This document shows positions 15,500 through 24,650 of a stretch of DNA of 64,000 nt, in pieces. The translations under genes were made by a program, and so were the position numbers. Position 1 is the first letter of the stretch. The number at the start of each line of letters is the position of its first letter. The stretch is from NCBI GenBank assembly GCA_964567685.1, contig CAZMNO010000010.1, positions 1 through 64,000 of the forward strand, read 5' to 3'. Source of the DNA: UBA5972 sp964567685. Lineage in GTDB: Bacteria > Pseudomonadota > Alphaproteobacteria > Rhodobacterales > Rhodobacteraceae. Under the pieces are notes generated by a model. That model made no database searches, was not told the DNA's origin, and saw nothing but the letters and a program-made list of their open reading frames with translations.

Positions 15500-17287
15500 T
15501 CAGGTACTTGGCTTGGCTGTCACGTAGGAACCCGGCGCTGGTTCAATGACAGGATGGTCGGAATCTCCGGGCGAACGTGCCTCGATCATGGCTCCGGAGC
15601 GTGCTTTCAGCCATTTCTCCCAGCGCGGCCACCAGGAGCCTTCATTAAAACTTGCACCCTCTTTCCAGCTTTCCGGCGTCTTCATCTTTTCATCATTGGT
15701 GTAGTGGCCGTATTTGTTTTTGCTGGGCGGGTTGACGATACCGGCAATATGCCCGCTTTCGCTCAAGATGAAGGTTTTATCGCCGCCAAATTTGTTGAGC
15801 CCCAGAAATGAGCTCTGCCATTTGGCGATATGATCAGTTTCGCAGGCAATCGCGCAGATCGGAGTTTTGATGTCTTTCAGGTTCAGCTTTTCGCCGAGCA
15901 CCTTGAATTTCCCTTCGGAGAGTTCGTTATTGACGCAAAGCTGGCGCAGATACTCTTTGACCAACCGGCCCGTGAGGTTCGTGCCATCACCATTCCAGTA
16001 CAAGAGATCAAAAGCCGGAGGCGCTTCCCCCATCATGTATGATTTGATGGCTGGCCCATAAACAAGGTCGTTGGCGCGAAGATAAGAGAAGGTTCGCTGC
16101 ATGAAGAACGAGTGCAGATAGCCCTTTTCGTCAACTTCATCATCGATTCCCTGCAGAAAGTCATCTTCAAGAAATACGCCGGTTTCGCCGGGATCGGTGA
16201 AATCGGCAAGTGCGGTGAAAAAGGTTGCTGAGCGCACGGATTTGTCGCCGGTCTTGGCCATATAGGCCAGAGTTGCCGACAGCATCGTACCTGCAATGCA
16301 ATAGCCAACGGCGTTTACCTTCTTCTCACCGGTGATTTTCTTGACTTCGTCAATCGCGGTCAGAAATCCCTCGGTCATATAGGTGTCGATGCCGACATCG
16401 GCATAACTTGCATCAGGGTTAACCCAGGAGACGGTGAACAGGGTATAGCCCTGTTCGGTCACCCATTTGATCAGGCTATTCTGTGCCTTGAGATCGAGAA
16501 TATAGAACTTGTTGATCCAGGGCGGGAAGATGATGAGCGGGGTTTTATGCACCATTTCTGTCTTTGGCGCGTATTGGATCAGCTGGAACATCCGGTTCTG
16601 AAATACCACAGAACCCTCACTGGTGGCGATATTGCCGCCAACTTCAAAGGCATTGGGATCAGATAAGGTGACGGCCAGGGTGCCATCATTTGCCTCGACA
16701 TCGCGCACCATGTTTTCCAGCCCGTCGACAAGGGATTGACCGTTGGTTTCAACCGCTTTGGCCAAAGCCTCAGGGTTTGAGCCCAGAAAATTCGTCGGTG
16801 ACATCAGATCAATGATCTGGCGGGAAAAGAAATTCACCCGCCTCTTGTCAGTGTCATCCAGTTCATCAAGCCCCTCTATGGCGTTTTCGATGGCTTCGGA
16901 TGACATCAGGTATTGCTGCTTGATGAAATTGAAATAGGGGTTTGTGCTCCACATCTCGTTTTTGAAGCGGCGATCCGGGGTGCCGGGCTCGGATGGTACC
17001 GGCTTGCCGCTGGCAAGACTTTCCTGTGCCTCTACCATATGCCGGAGCGATTTCCCCCAATAGGAGACCTGCTGTTCCAGAATCTTTGAAGGGTTTGACA
17101 TCATCTCGGCAAAATAGGCCGAGGCTGCTTTCATATAGAGTTCCTGACTTGGGCCTTCGAGCGCCTGCTTCTTGTCTGGCTGTGTGGCAAGAGCGGAAAC
17201 AAGGCGCTTGGTCAATTCGTCTATCCGCTCCAGATTGGCATTCAGCATCTCGATGTTGCTTTCTGGGGTCACATTTTCGGAAGGCAT
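15500..17287 (-). CDS. phaC: Class I poly(3-hydroxyalkanoate) synthase
   Basis: A ~595-residue cytosolic synthase that polymerises (R)-3-hydroxyacyl-CoA on the granule surface. The modified lipase box GYCIAGT (about residue 325) holds the catalytic Cys; the partner Asp lies in IACETDHIAKW and the His in LSESGHIAGIVNPP. Length and the single-gene form indicate class I. ATG at 17287 is chosen; a TTG nine bases upstream is in frame. It is divergent from phaZ with a 115-base gap, the usual Rhodobacteraceae layout. Confidence 0.95.
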   Translation of the reverse strand: MPSENVTPESNIEMLNANLERIDELTKRLVSALATQPDKKQALEGPSQELYMKAASAYFAEMMSNPSKILEQQVSYWGKSLRHMVEAQESLASGKPVPSEPGTPDRRFKNEMWSTNPYFNFIKQQYLMSSEAIENAIEGLDELDDTDKRRVNFFSRQIIDLMSPTNFLGSNPEALAKAVETNGQSLVDGLENMVRDVEANDGTLAVTLSDPNAFEVGGNIATSEGSVVFQNRMFQLIQYAPKTEMVHKTPLIIFPPWINKFYILDLKAQNSLIKWVTEQGYTLFTVSWVNPDASYADVGIDTYMTEGFLTAIDEVKKITGEKKVNAVGYCIAGTMLSATLAYMAKTGDKSVRSATFFTALADFTDPGETGVFLEDDFLQGIDDEVDEKGYLHSFFMQRTFSYLRANDLVYGPAIKSYMMGEAPPAFDLLYWNGDGTNLTGRLVKEYLRQLCVNNELSEGKFKVLGEKLNLKDIKTPICAIACETDHIAKWQSSFLGLNKFGGDKTFILSESGHIAGIVNPPSKNKYGHYTNDEKMKTPESWKEGASFNEGSWWPRWEKWLKARSGAMIEARSPGDSDHPVIEPAPGSYVTAKPST

Positions 17288-17402
17288 ATTAATCAATTGC
17301 TCCTAGTTTCTGCATGTGCATTATAAGCGCCTACGCAAGTTCGGTGCAAAGGGGGAGGCTTTGAACCGGTTGATCGAGTTGAATTGAGGCGGGTTAATAA
17401 CC

Positions 17403-18680
17403 ATGAACCAGAACTTTGCAACCTATGATATGCTTGAGAGCTACCGCCAGGGTGGTGAGTGGATTGGCGCGACCGCCAAGGCTTTCTGGTCAAACCCGGT
17501 CTTTGGGCTGTCTAACAGCCCGATCCCCGCGGCTTTTGCTGCCTGGGGTGAGGTGACAGAGCGCGCCTATGCCCGCATGATAGCCAAACCCGATTGGGGA
17601 ATTGACAGCGTCGTGACGGCAGGTCGCGAATATGTTGTGAATATCGAAACCGTCGTTAGCCGCCCGTTTGGCGATCTGATCCAGTTCAAGGTTGACCGGC
17701 CCAACCCACCCAATCGCAGGGTGCTGCTGGTCGCCCCGATGTCAGGCCATTACTCAACGCTTTTACGCAAGACGGTCATCAGTCTTTTGCCCAATTGCGA
17801 CGTGTTCATCACCGATTGGCACAATGCGCGCGACATTCCGGTTTCCGAAGGCAAGTTCGATATCGAGGATTTCACCCTTTACCTTGTTGATTTCATGAAG
17901 GAACTGGGTCGTGACACGCACGTAATTGCCGTCTGCCAGCCGGCCCCGTTGACCCTTGCCGCAACGGCCTATCTTGCCGAGGAAAGCCCTGAACATCAGC
18001 CCCTTACCCTGACCCTGATCGGCGGCCCAATTGACCCGGATGCGACGGCAACGGATGTGACCGAGTTTGGCCGCAAAGTCACAATGGGTCACCTGGAGAA
18101 ATATATCATCCAGCGCGTGGGTGTGAAGCACAAAGGATTCGGGCGGCTGGTCTATCCCGGCTCGATCCAACTGGCCTCTTTTATATCGATGAACATTGAT
18201 AATCACGCCACCGCTTTCGCCAATCAGGTGGCGGCTGTTGCCTGCGAAGAAGCCGCGGATCATGACCGGTACAATACCTTTTATGACGAGTATCTGGCGG
18301 TAATGGACATGACCGGTGAGTTCTATCTGTCAACAGTTGAGCGCATCTTTAAGGGGCGCGAAATTGCCGATAACAAGTTCAGTATTGGCGACCGGCATGT
18401 GGATTTTTCGCGGATCACCAAGACGGCTGTCAAAACTGTCGAAGGGGCAGATGACGACATTACCGGGCCCGGCCAATGCCTTGCTGCGCTTGATCTGCTG
18501 ACCGGCTTGCCTGATTCGATGAAAGCCAGCCATGTTGAACCCGACGCGGGTCATTATGGTATTTTTTCAGGCAAAGCCTGGCGCAAGCATATCCGTCCGC
18601 TGGTGATTGACTTCATCGACTCAAATTCAGGTGGGTCGCAGCAAAAACCTGCTCAGGTAGCAAAGCTTAAGACCAAATAA
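17403..18680 (+). CDS. phaZ: Intracellular PHA depolymerase
   Basis: A 425-residue enzyme that degrades stored PHA granules. It matches the PhaZ1 type of Ralstonia, where a Cys replaces the lipase-box Ser: here VCQPAPLTL (about residue 180). The alpha/beta-hydrolase opening LLVAPMSGHYSTLLRKTV and the C-terminal EPDAGHYGIFSGKAWR His motif are present. There is no signal peptide, consistent with an intracellular role. It is divergent from phaC, so synthesis and breakdown genes share one upstream region. Confidence 0.93.
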   Translation: MNQNFATYDMLESYRQGGEWIGATAKAFWSNPVFGLSNSPIPAAFAAWGEVTERAYARMIAKPDWGIDSVVTAGREYVVNIETVVSRPFGDLIQFKVDRPNPPNRRVLLVAPMSGHYSTLLRKTVISLLPNCDVFITDWHNARDIPVSEGKFDIEDFTLYLVDFMKELGRDTHVIAVCQPAPLTLAATAYLAEESPEHQPLTLTLIGGPIDPDATATDVTEFGRKVTMGHLEKYIIQRVGVKHKGFGRLVYPGSIQLASFISMNIDNHATAFANQVAAVACEEAADHDRYNTFYDEYLAVMDMTGEFYLSTVERIFKGREIADNKFSIGDRHVDFSRITKTAVKTVEGADDDITGPGQCLAALDLLTGLPDSMKASHVEPDAGHYGIFSGKAWRKHIRPLVIDFIDSNSGGSQQKPAQVAKLKTK

Positions 18681-18700
18681 GCCCTTTGGTGCAGGGGTGA

Positions 18701-19894
18701 TTAATCGCCCTTGGTGACGTCATGGCCATATAGCCAGTCATAGCGTCCAAGCATCATTCCCTGCGCATACCGGCCAACAAGGCCCAGTGCCTTATGGGTC
18801 AGGAACCGCATTGGCTGTGACGACATGTGGTAGATGCGGGTATTGCCGGTCGCTGCGGCAACGATGCGCTTAACCCGTTGATACCGTCTCTTTTTATAGG
18901 CAGCATAGGCGTCCTGAATATCATCATGTCGGTCCATTTCCTCGGCCAGAACCCAGGCATCCTCGATCGCCATATTTGCGCCCTGCGCCAGAAAAGGCAG
19001 GGTCGGATGCGCTGCATCCCCCAGAATTGCCGCACCGCTTTGCGACCAGGTTTCGGCAACGGGATGGGCAAACAGGCCCCAGAGGTGGACTTTTTCACAA
19101 AGCGACAGCAAGCGCTTTATTTCAGGTGACCAGCCGGAAAAGGCAGCCCTCAGATTGTCAGGATCATCCAGATGGTTCCAGCCTTCGCTGGCCCAGCTGT
19201 CGCGCTGTTCGACCGCGACGATGTTGATCAGGCTGCCGCCCCTTAGCGGATAGGTCACGAGATGCCGCTTTGGCCCCATCCAGACCGTGGCCACCGGAGG
19301 CATGTCGTAGACAGGTAGAAAACGTGAATCAACTGTGGCACGCCAGGCGATCTGCGTGTAGTCGGGTTTTTTACGCGCGTTCAGCGATTGCCGCGTTAAA
19401 GAGCGGACTCCATCCGCCCCGATCAGGTATTTGGTGGTGCGCTGTGGCCCGTCTTCAACCGGTAAGGTCGCCTGATCAAATCCGATGGCAACCCCCGTGA
19501 CCTTGTTGCCGAAATTAAGAGAAACACCGTGCCGCTTGGCCGATGAGGCCAGCATCTCGATCAAATCAGCGCGGTGCATGAGCAGATATGGATGCGGGTT
19601 GCCGTGCGACGCCCGTGTCATGTCCAGACGCACCACGTCCTTGCCCTGCCGATAATCCTTAAGCGCGACCGCTTCCAGTTCGATCCCGATCTTGCGCGCC
19701 CGCCGCCCCAGATCGAGCGCTTCAAAAACTGCGGTGCCGTTGGGCGTGATCTGCAGGCCGGCTCCAACCTCGCCAAGTTCCGGAGCCTGATCCACAACCG
19801 TGACCTTGCCGCCACGTCTGGCCAGGGCAATTGCTGCCGTCAACCCGCCGATCCCGGCGCCCAGAACAGTGATCTTCTTGTCTTTTACCGCCAT
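18701..19894 (-). CDS. FAD-dependent monooxygenase (salicylate hydroxylase-like)
   Basis: A 397-residue class A flavoprotein monooxygenase. It shows the FAD Rossmann motif VLGAGIGGLTAAIALARRG near the N-terminus, the middle DG-type motif YLIGADGVRS, and the late FAD motif AILGDAAHPTLPFLAQGAN. Relatives hydroxylate aromatic acids with NAD(P)H and oxygen; the substrate here is not determined. The start at 19894 fits the family; an in-frame start at 19918 lies in the terminator downstream of dksA. It shares strand with dksA but is separated by a terminator. Confidence 0.85.
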   Translation of the reverse strand: MAVKDKKITVLGAGIGGLTAAIALARRGGKVTVVDQAPELGEVGAGLQITPNGTAVFEALDLGRRARKIGIELEAVALKDYRQGKDVVRLDMTRASHGNPHPYLLMHRADLIEMLASSAKRHGVSLNFGNKVTGVAIGFDQATLPVEDGPQRTTKYLIGADGVRSLTRQSLNARKKPDYTQIAWRATVDSRFLPVYDMPPVATVWMGPKRHLVTYPLRGGSLINIVAVEQRDSWASEGWNHLDDPDNLRAAFSGWSPEIKRLLSLCEKVHLWGLFAHPVAETWSQSGAAILGDAAHPTLPFLAQGANMAIEDAWVLAEEMDRHDDIQDAYAAYKKRRYQRVKRIVAAATGNTRIYHMSSQPMRFLTHKALGLVGRYAQGMMLGRYDWLYGHDVTKGD

Positions 19895-19914
19895 CAGACC
19901 CCTATAAACGCAAA

Positions 19915-19940
19915 ACACCGAGGCTGTGAAGCCCCGGTGT
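19915..19940 (-). terminator. Terminator downstream of dksA
   Basis: ACACCG pairs with CGGTGT, and GGCT with AGCC inside, around a GTGA loop with one mismatch. On the minus strand a T-rich segment (GTTTTGCGTTTAT) follows. It lies 26 bases after the dksA stop. Confidence 0.7.
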
Positions 19941-19966
19941 CTGATCTGCTTCTAATAGCCTTAATG

Positions 19967-20389
19967 TCAATCGTCCCGGTGGACCTTTTCCTTGCGCTCG
20001 TGACGCTCCTGCGCCTCCAGGCTGAGGGTTGCGATCGGGCGTGCATCAAGCCGCCTTAGCGAAATCGGCTCTCCGGTATCTTCGCAATAGCCATAAGAGC
20101 CGTCTTCGATCCGCCGAAGGGCGGAATCGATTTTGGAAACCAGCTTGCGCTGACGGTCACGGGTTCTGAGCTCTAACGCACGGTCGGTTTCTTCGGAAGC
20201 CCGGTCAGCCACATCCGGGATATTGCGTGTGCCAGTTTGCATGCCTTCGATGGTATCGCGGTTACCTTCCAGAATGCCGGTCTTCCAGTCGTTCAGTTTG
20301 TTACGGAAGTACTCGAGCTGGCGCTCATTCATGAAAGGTTCACTGTCTGTCGGTGTGTAGTTTGTTTCCAGAACATTTGTCGCTTTCAT
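19967..20389 (-). CDS. dksA: RNA polymerase-binding transcription factor DksA
   Basis: A 140-residue protein with a coiled-coil region (about residues 25-95) and a C-terminal globular end, YGYCEDTGEPISLRRLDARP, then ATLSLEAQERHE. DksA enters the RNA polymerase secondary channel and acts with ppGpp. Instead of the four zinc cysteines of E. coli DksA only one Cys remains, the known alphaproteobacterial variant seen in R. sphaeroides. The start at 20389 has GGAGA upstream. It is divergent from the MoxR-type gene. Confidence 0.93.
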   Translation of the reverse strand: MKATNVLETNYTPTDSEPFMNERQLEYFRNKLNDWKTGILEGNRDTIEGMQTGTRNIPDVADRASEETDRALELRTRDRQRKLVSKIDSALRRIEDGSYGYCEDTGEPISLRRLDARPIATLSLEAQERHERKEKVHRDD

Positions 20390-20585
20390 GACGATCTCTC
20401 CATGAGTAAGTTTGCGCGACTCACCTGTGAACTTTTTGGTCAAATTCCGATGGTCTTTGCGCCATCGCTTACAGAAAGCGAAGCATTTTGTCACCCCGTG
20501 ATTTGCGTATCTTGAAGCTTCGTGAGGGCATGATAAAGTTGAAGCAGTTAAAAAACGCAGAAAACGCTAGAGGCTTATAGGCACT

Positions 20586-21425
20586 ATGAAATTTACCGGC
20601 ACGGAAAGTTACGTAGCGACAAATGATCTGACTGTTGCCGTAAACGCATCAATCACCCTTGAACGCCCCTTATTGGTGAAAGGCGAGCCGGGAACCGGCA
20701 AAACCGAACTGGCACGTCAAGTGGCGGAAAGCCTGGGTCTGCCGATGTTGAAGTGGAACGTGAAATCAACCACGAAAGCCCAGCAGGGGCTTTATGAATA
20801 CGATGCGGTTTCGCGCTTGCGTGACAGCCAGCTTGGCGAAGAAAAGGTGCATGATGTCAAGAACTACATCAAGAAAGGGATGCTCTGGCAGGCGTTCGAG
20901 GCAACCGGAAAAGTAGTTCTCCTGATCGATGAGATAGACAAGGCCGATATCGAGTTTCCCAACGATTTGTTGCAGGAACTCGACCGGATGGAGTTCTTTG
21001 TTTACGAAACCGGTGAAACCATCAGCGCCAAACAGCGCCCGATTGTGATTATCACTTCAAACAATGAAAAGGAACTGCCGGATGCGTTTCTGCGCCGCTG
21101 TTTCTTTCACTATATCCGCTTTCCCGATGACGAGACCTTGCGCAAGATCGTCGAGGTCCATCACCCCGGTATCAAACCATCACTGGTTACCGAGGCGCTG
21201 ACGCAGTTTTTCGAGATCCGCGAAACACCGGGGCTAAAGAAGAAACCTTCGACGTCTGAGGTGCTCGACTGGCTGAAACTGTTGTTGGTCGAAGATCTGG
21301 GCGCCGCTGACCTCAAACGCGATGGCAAGGATGCGCTGCCGAAACTCCATGGCGCACTTTTGAAAAACGAGCAGGATGTTCACATGTTCGAACGGCTTGC
21401 CTTCATGGCGCGTGGGCAAAGATGA
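20586..21425 (+). CDS. MoxR-family AAA+ ATPase
   Basis: A 279-residue AAA+ protein: Walker A GEPGTGKTELA (about residues 33-43), Walker B VVLLIDEIDKAD, sensor 1 IITSNNEKELPDAFLRRC with the arginine finger. MoxR ATPases act as chaperones that insert cofactors or assemble complexes, usually with a VWA partner; the VWA gene here is two kilobases downstream in the same direction. It overlaps the GNAT gene by ATGA, so the operon is translationally coupled. The client is unknown. Confidence 0.9.
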   Translation: MKFTGTESYVATNDLTVAVNASITLERPLLVKGEPGTGKTELARQVAESLGLPMLKWNVKSTTKAQQGLYEYDAVSRLRDSQLGEEKVHDVKNYIKKGMLWQAFEATGKVVLLIDEIDKADIEFPNDLLQELDRMEFFVYETGETISAKQRPIVIITSNNEKELPDAFLRRCFFHYIRFPDDETLRKIVEVHHPGIKPSLVTEALTQFFEIRETPGLKKKPSTSEVLDWLKLLLVEDLGAADLKRDGKDALPKLHGALLKNEQDVHMFERLAFMARGQR

Positions 21426-21868
21426 GCAGGCTCCTAATCCGCTCTCTGGTCGCATCGGATGAGTCAGAGTGGCGGCGTCTCTGGACGGCCTATCTGGCGT
21501 ATTACGAGACGTCAGTGGACGAATCCGTCTACCAAACCTCGTTTGCACGGTTGCTGGATGACGATACGCATGAATTTTACGGGCTGATCGCGGAAAGTGA
21601 TGGCGCGGCCGTCGGGTTGGTGCATTATCTTTTTCATCGCCATATGTGGAAGGTGGAAAACACCTGTTACCTTCAGGATTTGTACACCGATCCTGAATGC
21701 CGCGGGCAGGGGGTTGGCAAGGCGTTGATCGAGGCTGTTTATCAAGCCGCCGACAGGGCAGGCGCGCCAACCGTTTACTGGCTGACACAGGATTTCAATC
21801 AGCGCGCCCGGCGGCTTTATGATCATGTCGGAACGCTGACGCCTTTTATACGCTACAACAGGGGGTAG
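21422..21868 (+). CDS. GNAT-family N-acetyltransferase
   Basis: A 148-residue single-domain acetyltransferase. The acetyl-CoA pyrophosphate-binding motif A is LYTDPECRGQGVGKALIEAV (about residues 83-102), with the Q/RxxGxG/A signature as RGQGVGKA. The C-terminal QDFNQRARRLYDHVG matches motif B. It begins inside the MoxR stop codon. Its acceptor is unknown; similar proteins acetylate polyamines, antibiotics or protein N-termini. Confidence 0.88.
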   Translation: MSRLLIRSLVASDESEWRRLWTAYLAYYETSVDESVYQTSFARLLDDDTHEFYGLIAESDGAAVGLVHYLFHRHMWKVENTCYLQDLYTDPECRGQGVGKALIEAVYQAADRAGAPTVYWLTQDFNQRARRLYDHVGTLTPFIRYNRG

Positions 21869-21871
21869 GAT

Positions 21872-23245
21872 TTGCGTTTTTTCTTTCCAGCCCTGATAGC
21901 TCTCAGCGCCTGCACGGCGGCCCCGCTGACAGAACTGCCGTCGCGGGCTGATCCGCTGCCAGCGACCCTGCCACCGGTCAAATCATTTTCCATGCCACCA
22001 AGGGCTATCGGGATTGGCCGCGCCAATACCGATATCGCCCGGGATTTTCTTGAGCTGGCTTTTGAAATGGAAAGCGGCGCGGAGATCGAGCGGTTCACGC
22101 GCTTTGAAGAGCCGGTGACAATCGCGCTCGCAGGCGAAGAAACAGCCCTTTTTGAGGCTGATCTCAATCACTTGTTGAAACGCCTCAGAAGTGAGGCGGG
22201 GATCAGAATTGAGCGGATCGAGACCGGGTCGGACGCAAATATTGTCATTGAAACCCTGCCGCGCAAGAAACTGCAACGCACCGTGCCCTATGCAGCTTGT
22301 TTCGTTGTCCCCCGGGTTAAGAATTGGGAGGAGTTTCGCAAGAATCGCCGCAGCGGGATCCTCAATTGGACAACGCTAGAGAAACGTGAGCGCACCACCA
22401 TTTTCATCCCCGATGACGTGCCGCCGCAGGAAGCCCGCGATTGCCTGCATGAAGAAATTGCACAGGCGCTCGGACCGCTCAACGACATCTACCGGCTGTC
22501 GGATTCGGTTTACAATGATGACAATATCAACACCGTTCTGACCGGCTTTGATATGCTGATCCTGAAAGCCTATTACAGTAATCAGTTGAAAAGCGGGATG
22601 AGCCGAGAGGACGTGGCGGCGCGCTTGCCGAGGATATTGAAAATGCTCAATCCAGGTGGGGAAACGGCGCCTGAATCCGGGCAGGAAAAGACGCCACGCG
22701 CATGGATCGACGCGATCGAAACCGCGTTGGGTCCACGCTCAGGCCAGGCCCGTCGACTGACGTCTGCGCGTCGCGCACTGGCAATTGCAAAGAAAGAAAA
22801 CTGGCGGGATAACCGGCTGGGGTTCAATCTGTTTGCACAGGGCAGGCTGGCACTGGGTTTTGACAGCGAAACTGCGGCTGAAAGCTTTGCACAGGCCTAT
22901 TCGGTTTATGTCGAACTCTATGGTGCCGACGATATCCACTCGGCCCATGTGGCTTTGCAACTGGCTGCATTTGCGCTGTCGACAGGTGATTCAGAAACTG
23001 CGCTGAGGTTCATCAACAACAGTCTGCCTGCGGTCAACCGGGCACAAAACGCTGCCTTGCTGGCAACCTTTCTAATGATCAAAGCAGAGGCTCTGGACTT
23101 TGAAGGCCGCCACAATGAAGCAACGACCGTGCGCATGGACAGCCTAGGCTGGGCCCGTTATGGCTTTGGTTCTGATGATGAAATCCGCGATCGCTTGCGT
23201 GAAATCGCCGCCCTTCGCCCAGTTGAAAAGAAACCGGAGGTCTGA
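21872..23245 (+). CDS. DUF2927 family lipoprotein
   Basis: A 457-residue protein with a short signal sequence ending in the lipobox LSAC (Cys14), so it is probably lipidated and periplasmic. The first ~240 residues fit DUF2927, including the conserved CLHEEIAQALGPLND block, which resembles a degenerate metalloprotease motif. The C-terminal ~200 residues look like TPR-type helical repeats. The start is TTG with GTAGGA upstream. It follows the GNAT gene by three bases and overlaps the next small gene by one base, so it belongs to the MoxR/VWA operon. Confidence 0.8.
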   Translation: MRFFFPALIALSACTAAPLTELPSRADPLPATLPPVKSFSMPPRAIGIGRANTDIARDFLELAFEMESGAEIERFTRFEEPVTIALAGEETALFEADLNHLLKRLRSEAGIRIERIETGSDANIVIETLPRKKLQRTVPYAACFVVPRVKNWEEFRKNRRSGILNWTTLEKRERTTIFIPDDVPPQEARDCLHEEIAQALGPLNDIYRLSDSVYNDDNINTVLTGFDMLILKAYYSNQLKSGMSREDVAARLPRILKMLNPGGETAPESGQEKTPRAWIDAIETALGPRSGQARRLTSARRALAIAKKENWRDNRLGFNLFAQGRLALGFDSETAAESFAQAYSVYVELYGADDIHSAHVALQLAAFALSTGDSETALRFINNSLPAVNRAQNAALLATFLMIKAEALDFEGRHNEATTVRMDSLGWARYGFGSDDEIRDRLREIAALRPVEKKPEV

Positions 23246-23415
23246 TGATCAGCCTGATAGCATTCGCTCTTGGCGCGCTCTGGGGCGCGCGCGTTGCCCA
23301 AAAGCGCGGCGGCAACCGGCTTGATATTATCCAGTATGCGCTGGTTCATGGGATCATTCTGGCGCTTGTTGCGTTAATCGCGGTCGTGGTGGTGGGCCGT
23401 CTGGACTGGATCTGA
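23245..23415 (+). CDS. Small membrane protein in the MoxR/VWA operon
   Basis: A 56-residue protein starting MISLIAFALGALWGARVAQK and ending in a second hydrophobic stretch (GIILALVALIAVVVV) before GRLDWI. It has two likely membrane segments joined by a basic, Gly-rich loop. Its ATG shares one base with the upstream TGA, with GGAGG just before it, and the VWA gene starts three bases after its stop. Both contacts are too tight for chance and argue for a real gene. No family recognised. Confidence 0.75.
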   Translation: MISLIAFALGALWGARVAQKRGGNRLDIIQYALVHGIILALVALIAVVVVGRLDWI

Positions 23416-23418
23416 GCC

Positions 23419-24603
23419 ATGTTCCTGCCGCTCTTCACCAATCTTCGCCAGGCTAAACTGCCGGTCTCTCTGCGCGAATATCTGGATTTTCTTTCCGCCC
23501 TCAAAACCGGCCTGGTGCTTTATGATATCGAGGGGTTTTACTATCTGGCGCGGGCCGCACTGGTGAAGGACGAGCGCAATCTTGACAAGTTTGACCGGGT
23601 GTTTTCGGAAACCTTCAAGGGGATGGAGAACCTGAGTGTTCAGGATGTTGTCAATGCGGTCGACATTCCCGAAGACTGGCTGAGGAAGATGGCGGAAAAG
23701 CAGCTCAGCCCCGAGGAAATGGCCGAGATTGAATCGCTCGGCGGATTTGAAAAGCTGATGGAGACCCTGAAAGAGCGCCTGAAAGAACAGGAAGGCCGGC
23801 ATCAGGGGGGGTCCAAATGGATTGGCACGGCGGGGACTTCGCCCTTTGGGGCCTACGGCTACAATCCTGAAGGTGTGCGTATTGGTCAGAAGGAAAGCCG
23901 CCACCAGCGTGCGGTCAAGGTCTGGGATAAGCGCGAATTCAAGAATCTGGACGACAGTGTTGAACTGGGCACGCGCAATATCAAGGTGGCGCTCAAACGC
24001 CTGCGGCGCTGGGCACGTGACGGGGCGGACGAGGAACTGGACCTCAACGGCACCATTCGCGCCACGGCCGAACATGGCTATCTTGATATCAAAACCCGCC
24101 CTGAGCGGCGCAATGCCGTCAAGGTTTTGCTGTTCCTAGATGTCGGCGGCTCGATGGACCCTTATATCCGGCTGGTCGAGGAATTGTTTTCGGCGGCCAA
24201 GACCGAGTTCAAGCATCTGGAGTATTTCTATTTCCACAATTGCCTTTACGAAGGTGTTTGGCGCGACAATACCCGCCGCTGGACCGAGCAAACCCCGACT
24301 TGGGATATCCTTCATACCTATGGACCTGATTACAAATGCATTTTCGTTGGCGACGCTTCAATGTCGCCCTACGAAATCGCCTATCCGGGCGGCGCAAACG
24401 AACACTGGAACGCCGAGGCCGGGCAGGTTTGGCTTGACCGCGCCATTGAGACCTGGAGCCATAATATCTGGATCAATCCCTTGCCCGAACAGCACTGGAA
24501 ATACACCCATTCAATCCAGATGATCCGCGATATCTTTGGTGAACGCATGTTCCCGATGACCCTTAAGGGCATCGAAAATGGAATGAAGGACCTGGTGCGG
24601 TAA
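23419..24603 (+). CDS. VWA-domain protein (CoxE-like partner of MoxR)
   Basis: A 394-residue protein. The N-terminal half is helical and charged; the C-terminal half is a von Willebrand A domain with the MIDAS motif DVGGSM (about residues 241-246), where the usual DxSxS is DxGxS. MoxR/VWA pairs form chaperone systems that insert metals or activate enzyme complexes. Here a GNAT enzyme, a lipoprotein and a small membrane protein lie between the partners, which hints at a membrane-linked client (inference). Confidence 0.88.
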   Translation: MFLPLFTNLRQAKLPVSLREYLDFLSALKTGLVLYDIEGFYYLARAALVKDERNLDKFDRVFSETFKGMENLSVQDVVNAVDIPEDWLRKMAEKQLSPEEMAEIESLGGFEKLMETLKERLKEQEGRHQGGSKWIGTAGTSPFGAYGYNPEGVRIGQKESRHQRAVKVWDKREFKNLDDSVELGTRNIKVALKRLRRWARDGADEELDLNGTIRATAEHGYLDIKTRPERRNAVKVLLFLDVGGSMDPYIRLVEELFSAAKTEFKHLEYFYFHNCLYEGVWRDNTRRWTEQTPTWDILHTYGPDYKCIFVGDASMSPYEIAYPGGANEHWNAEAGQVWLDRAIETWSHNIWINPLPEQHWKYTHSIQMIRDIFGERMFPMTLKGIENGMKDLVR

Positions 24604-24650
24604 AAGCTGGCAGGGCTTGTCAGACGGCGCAGAGACGCTAACCTGACACA

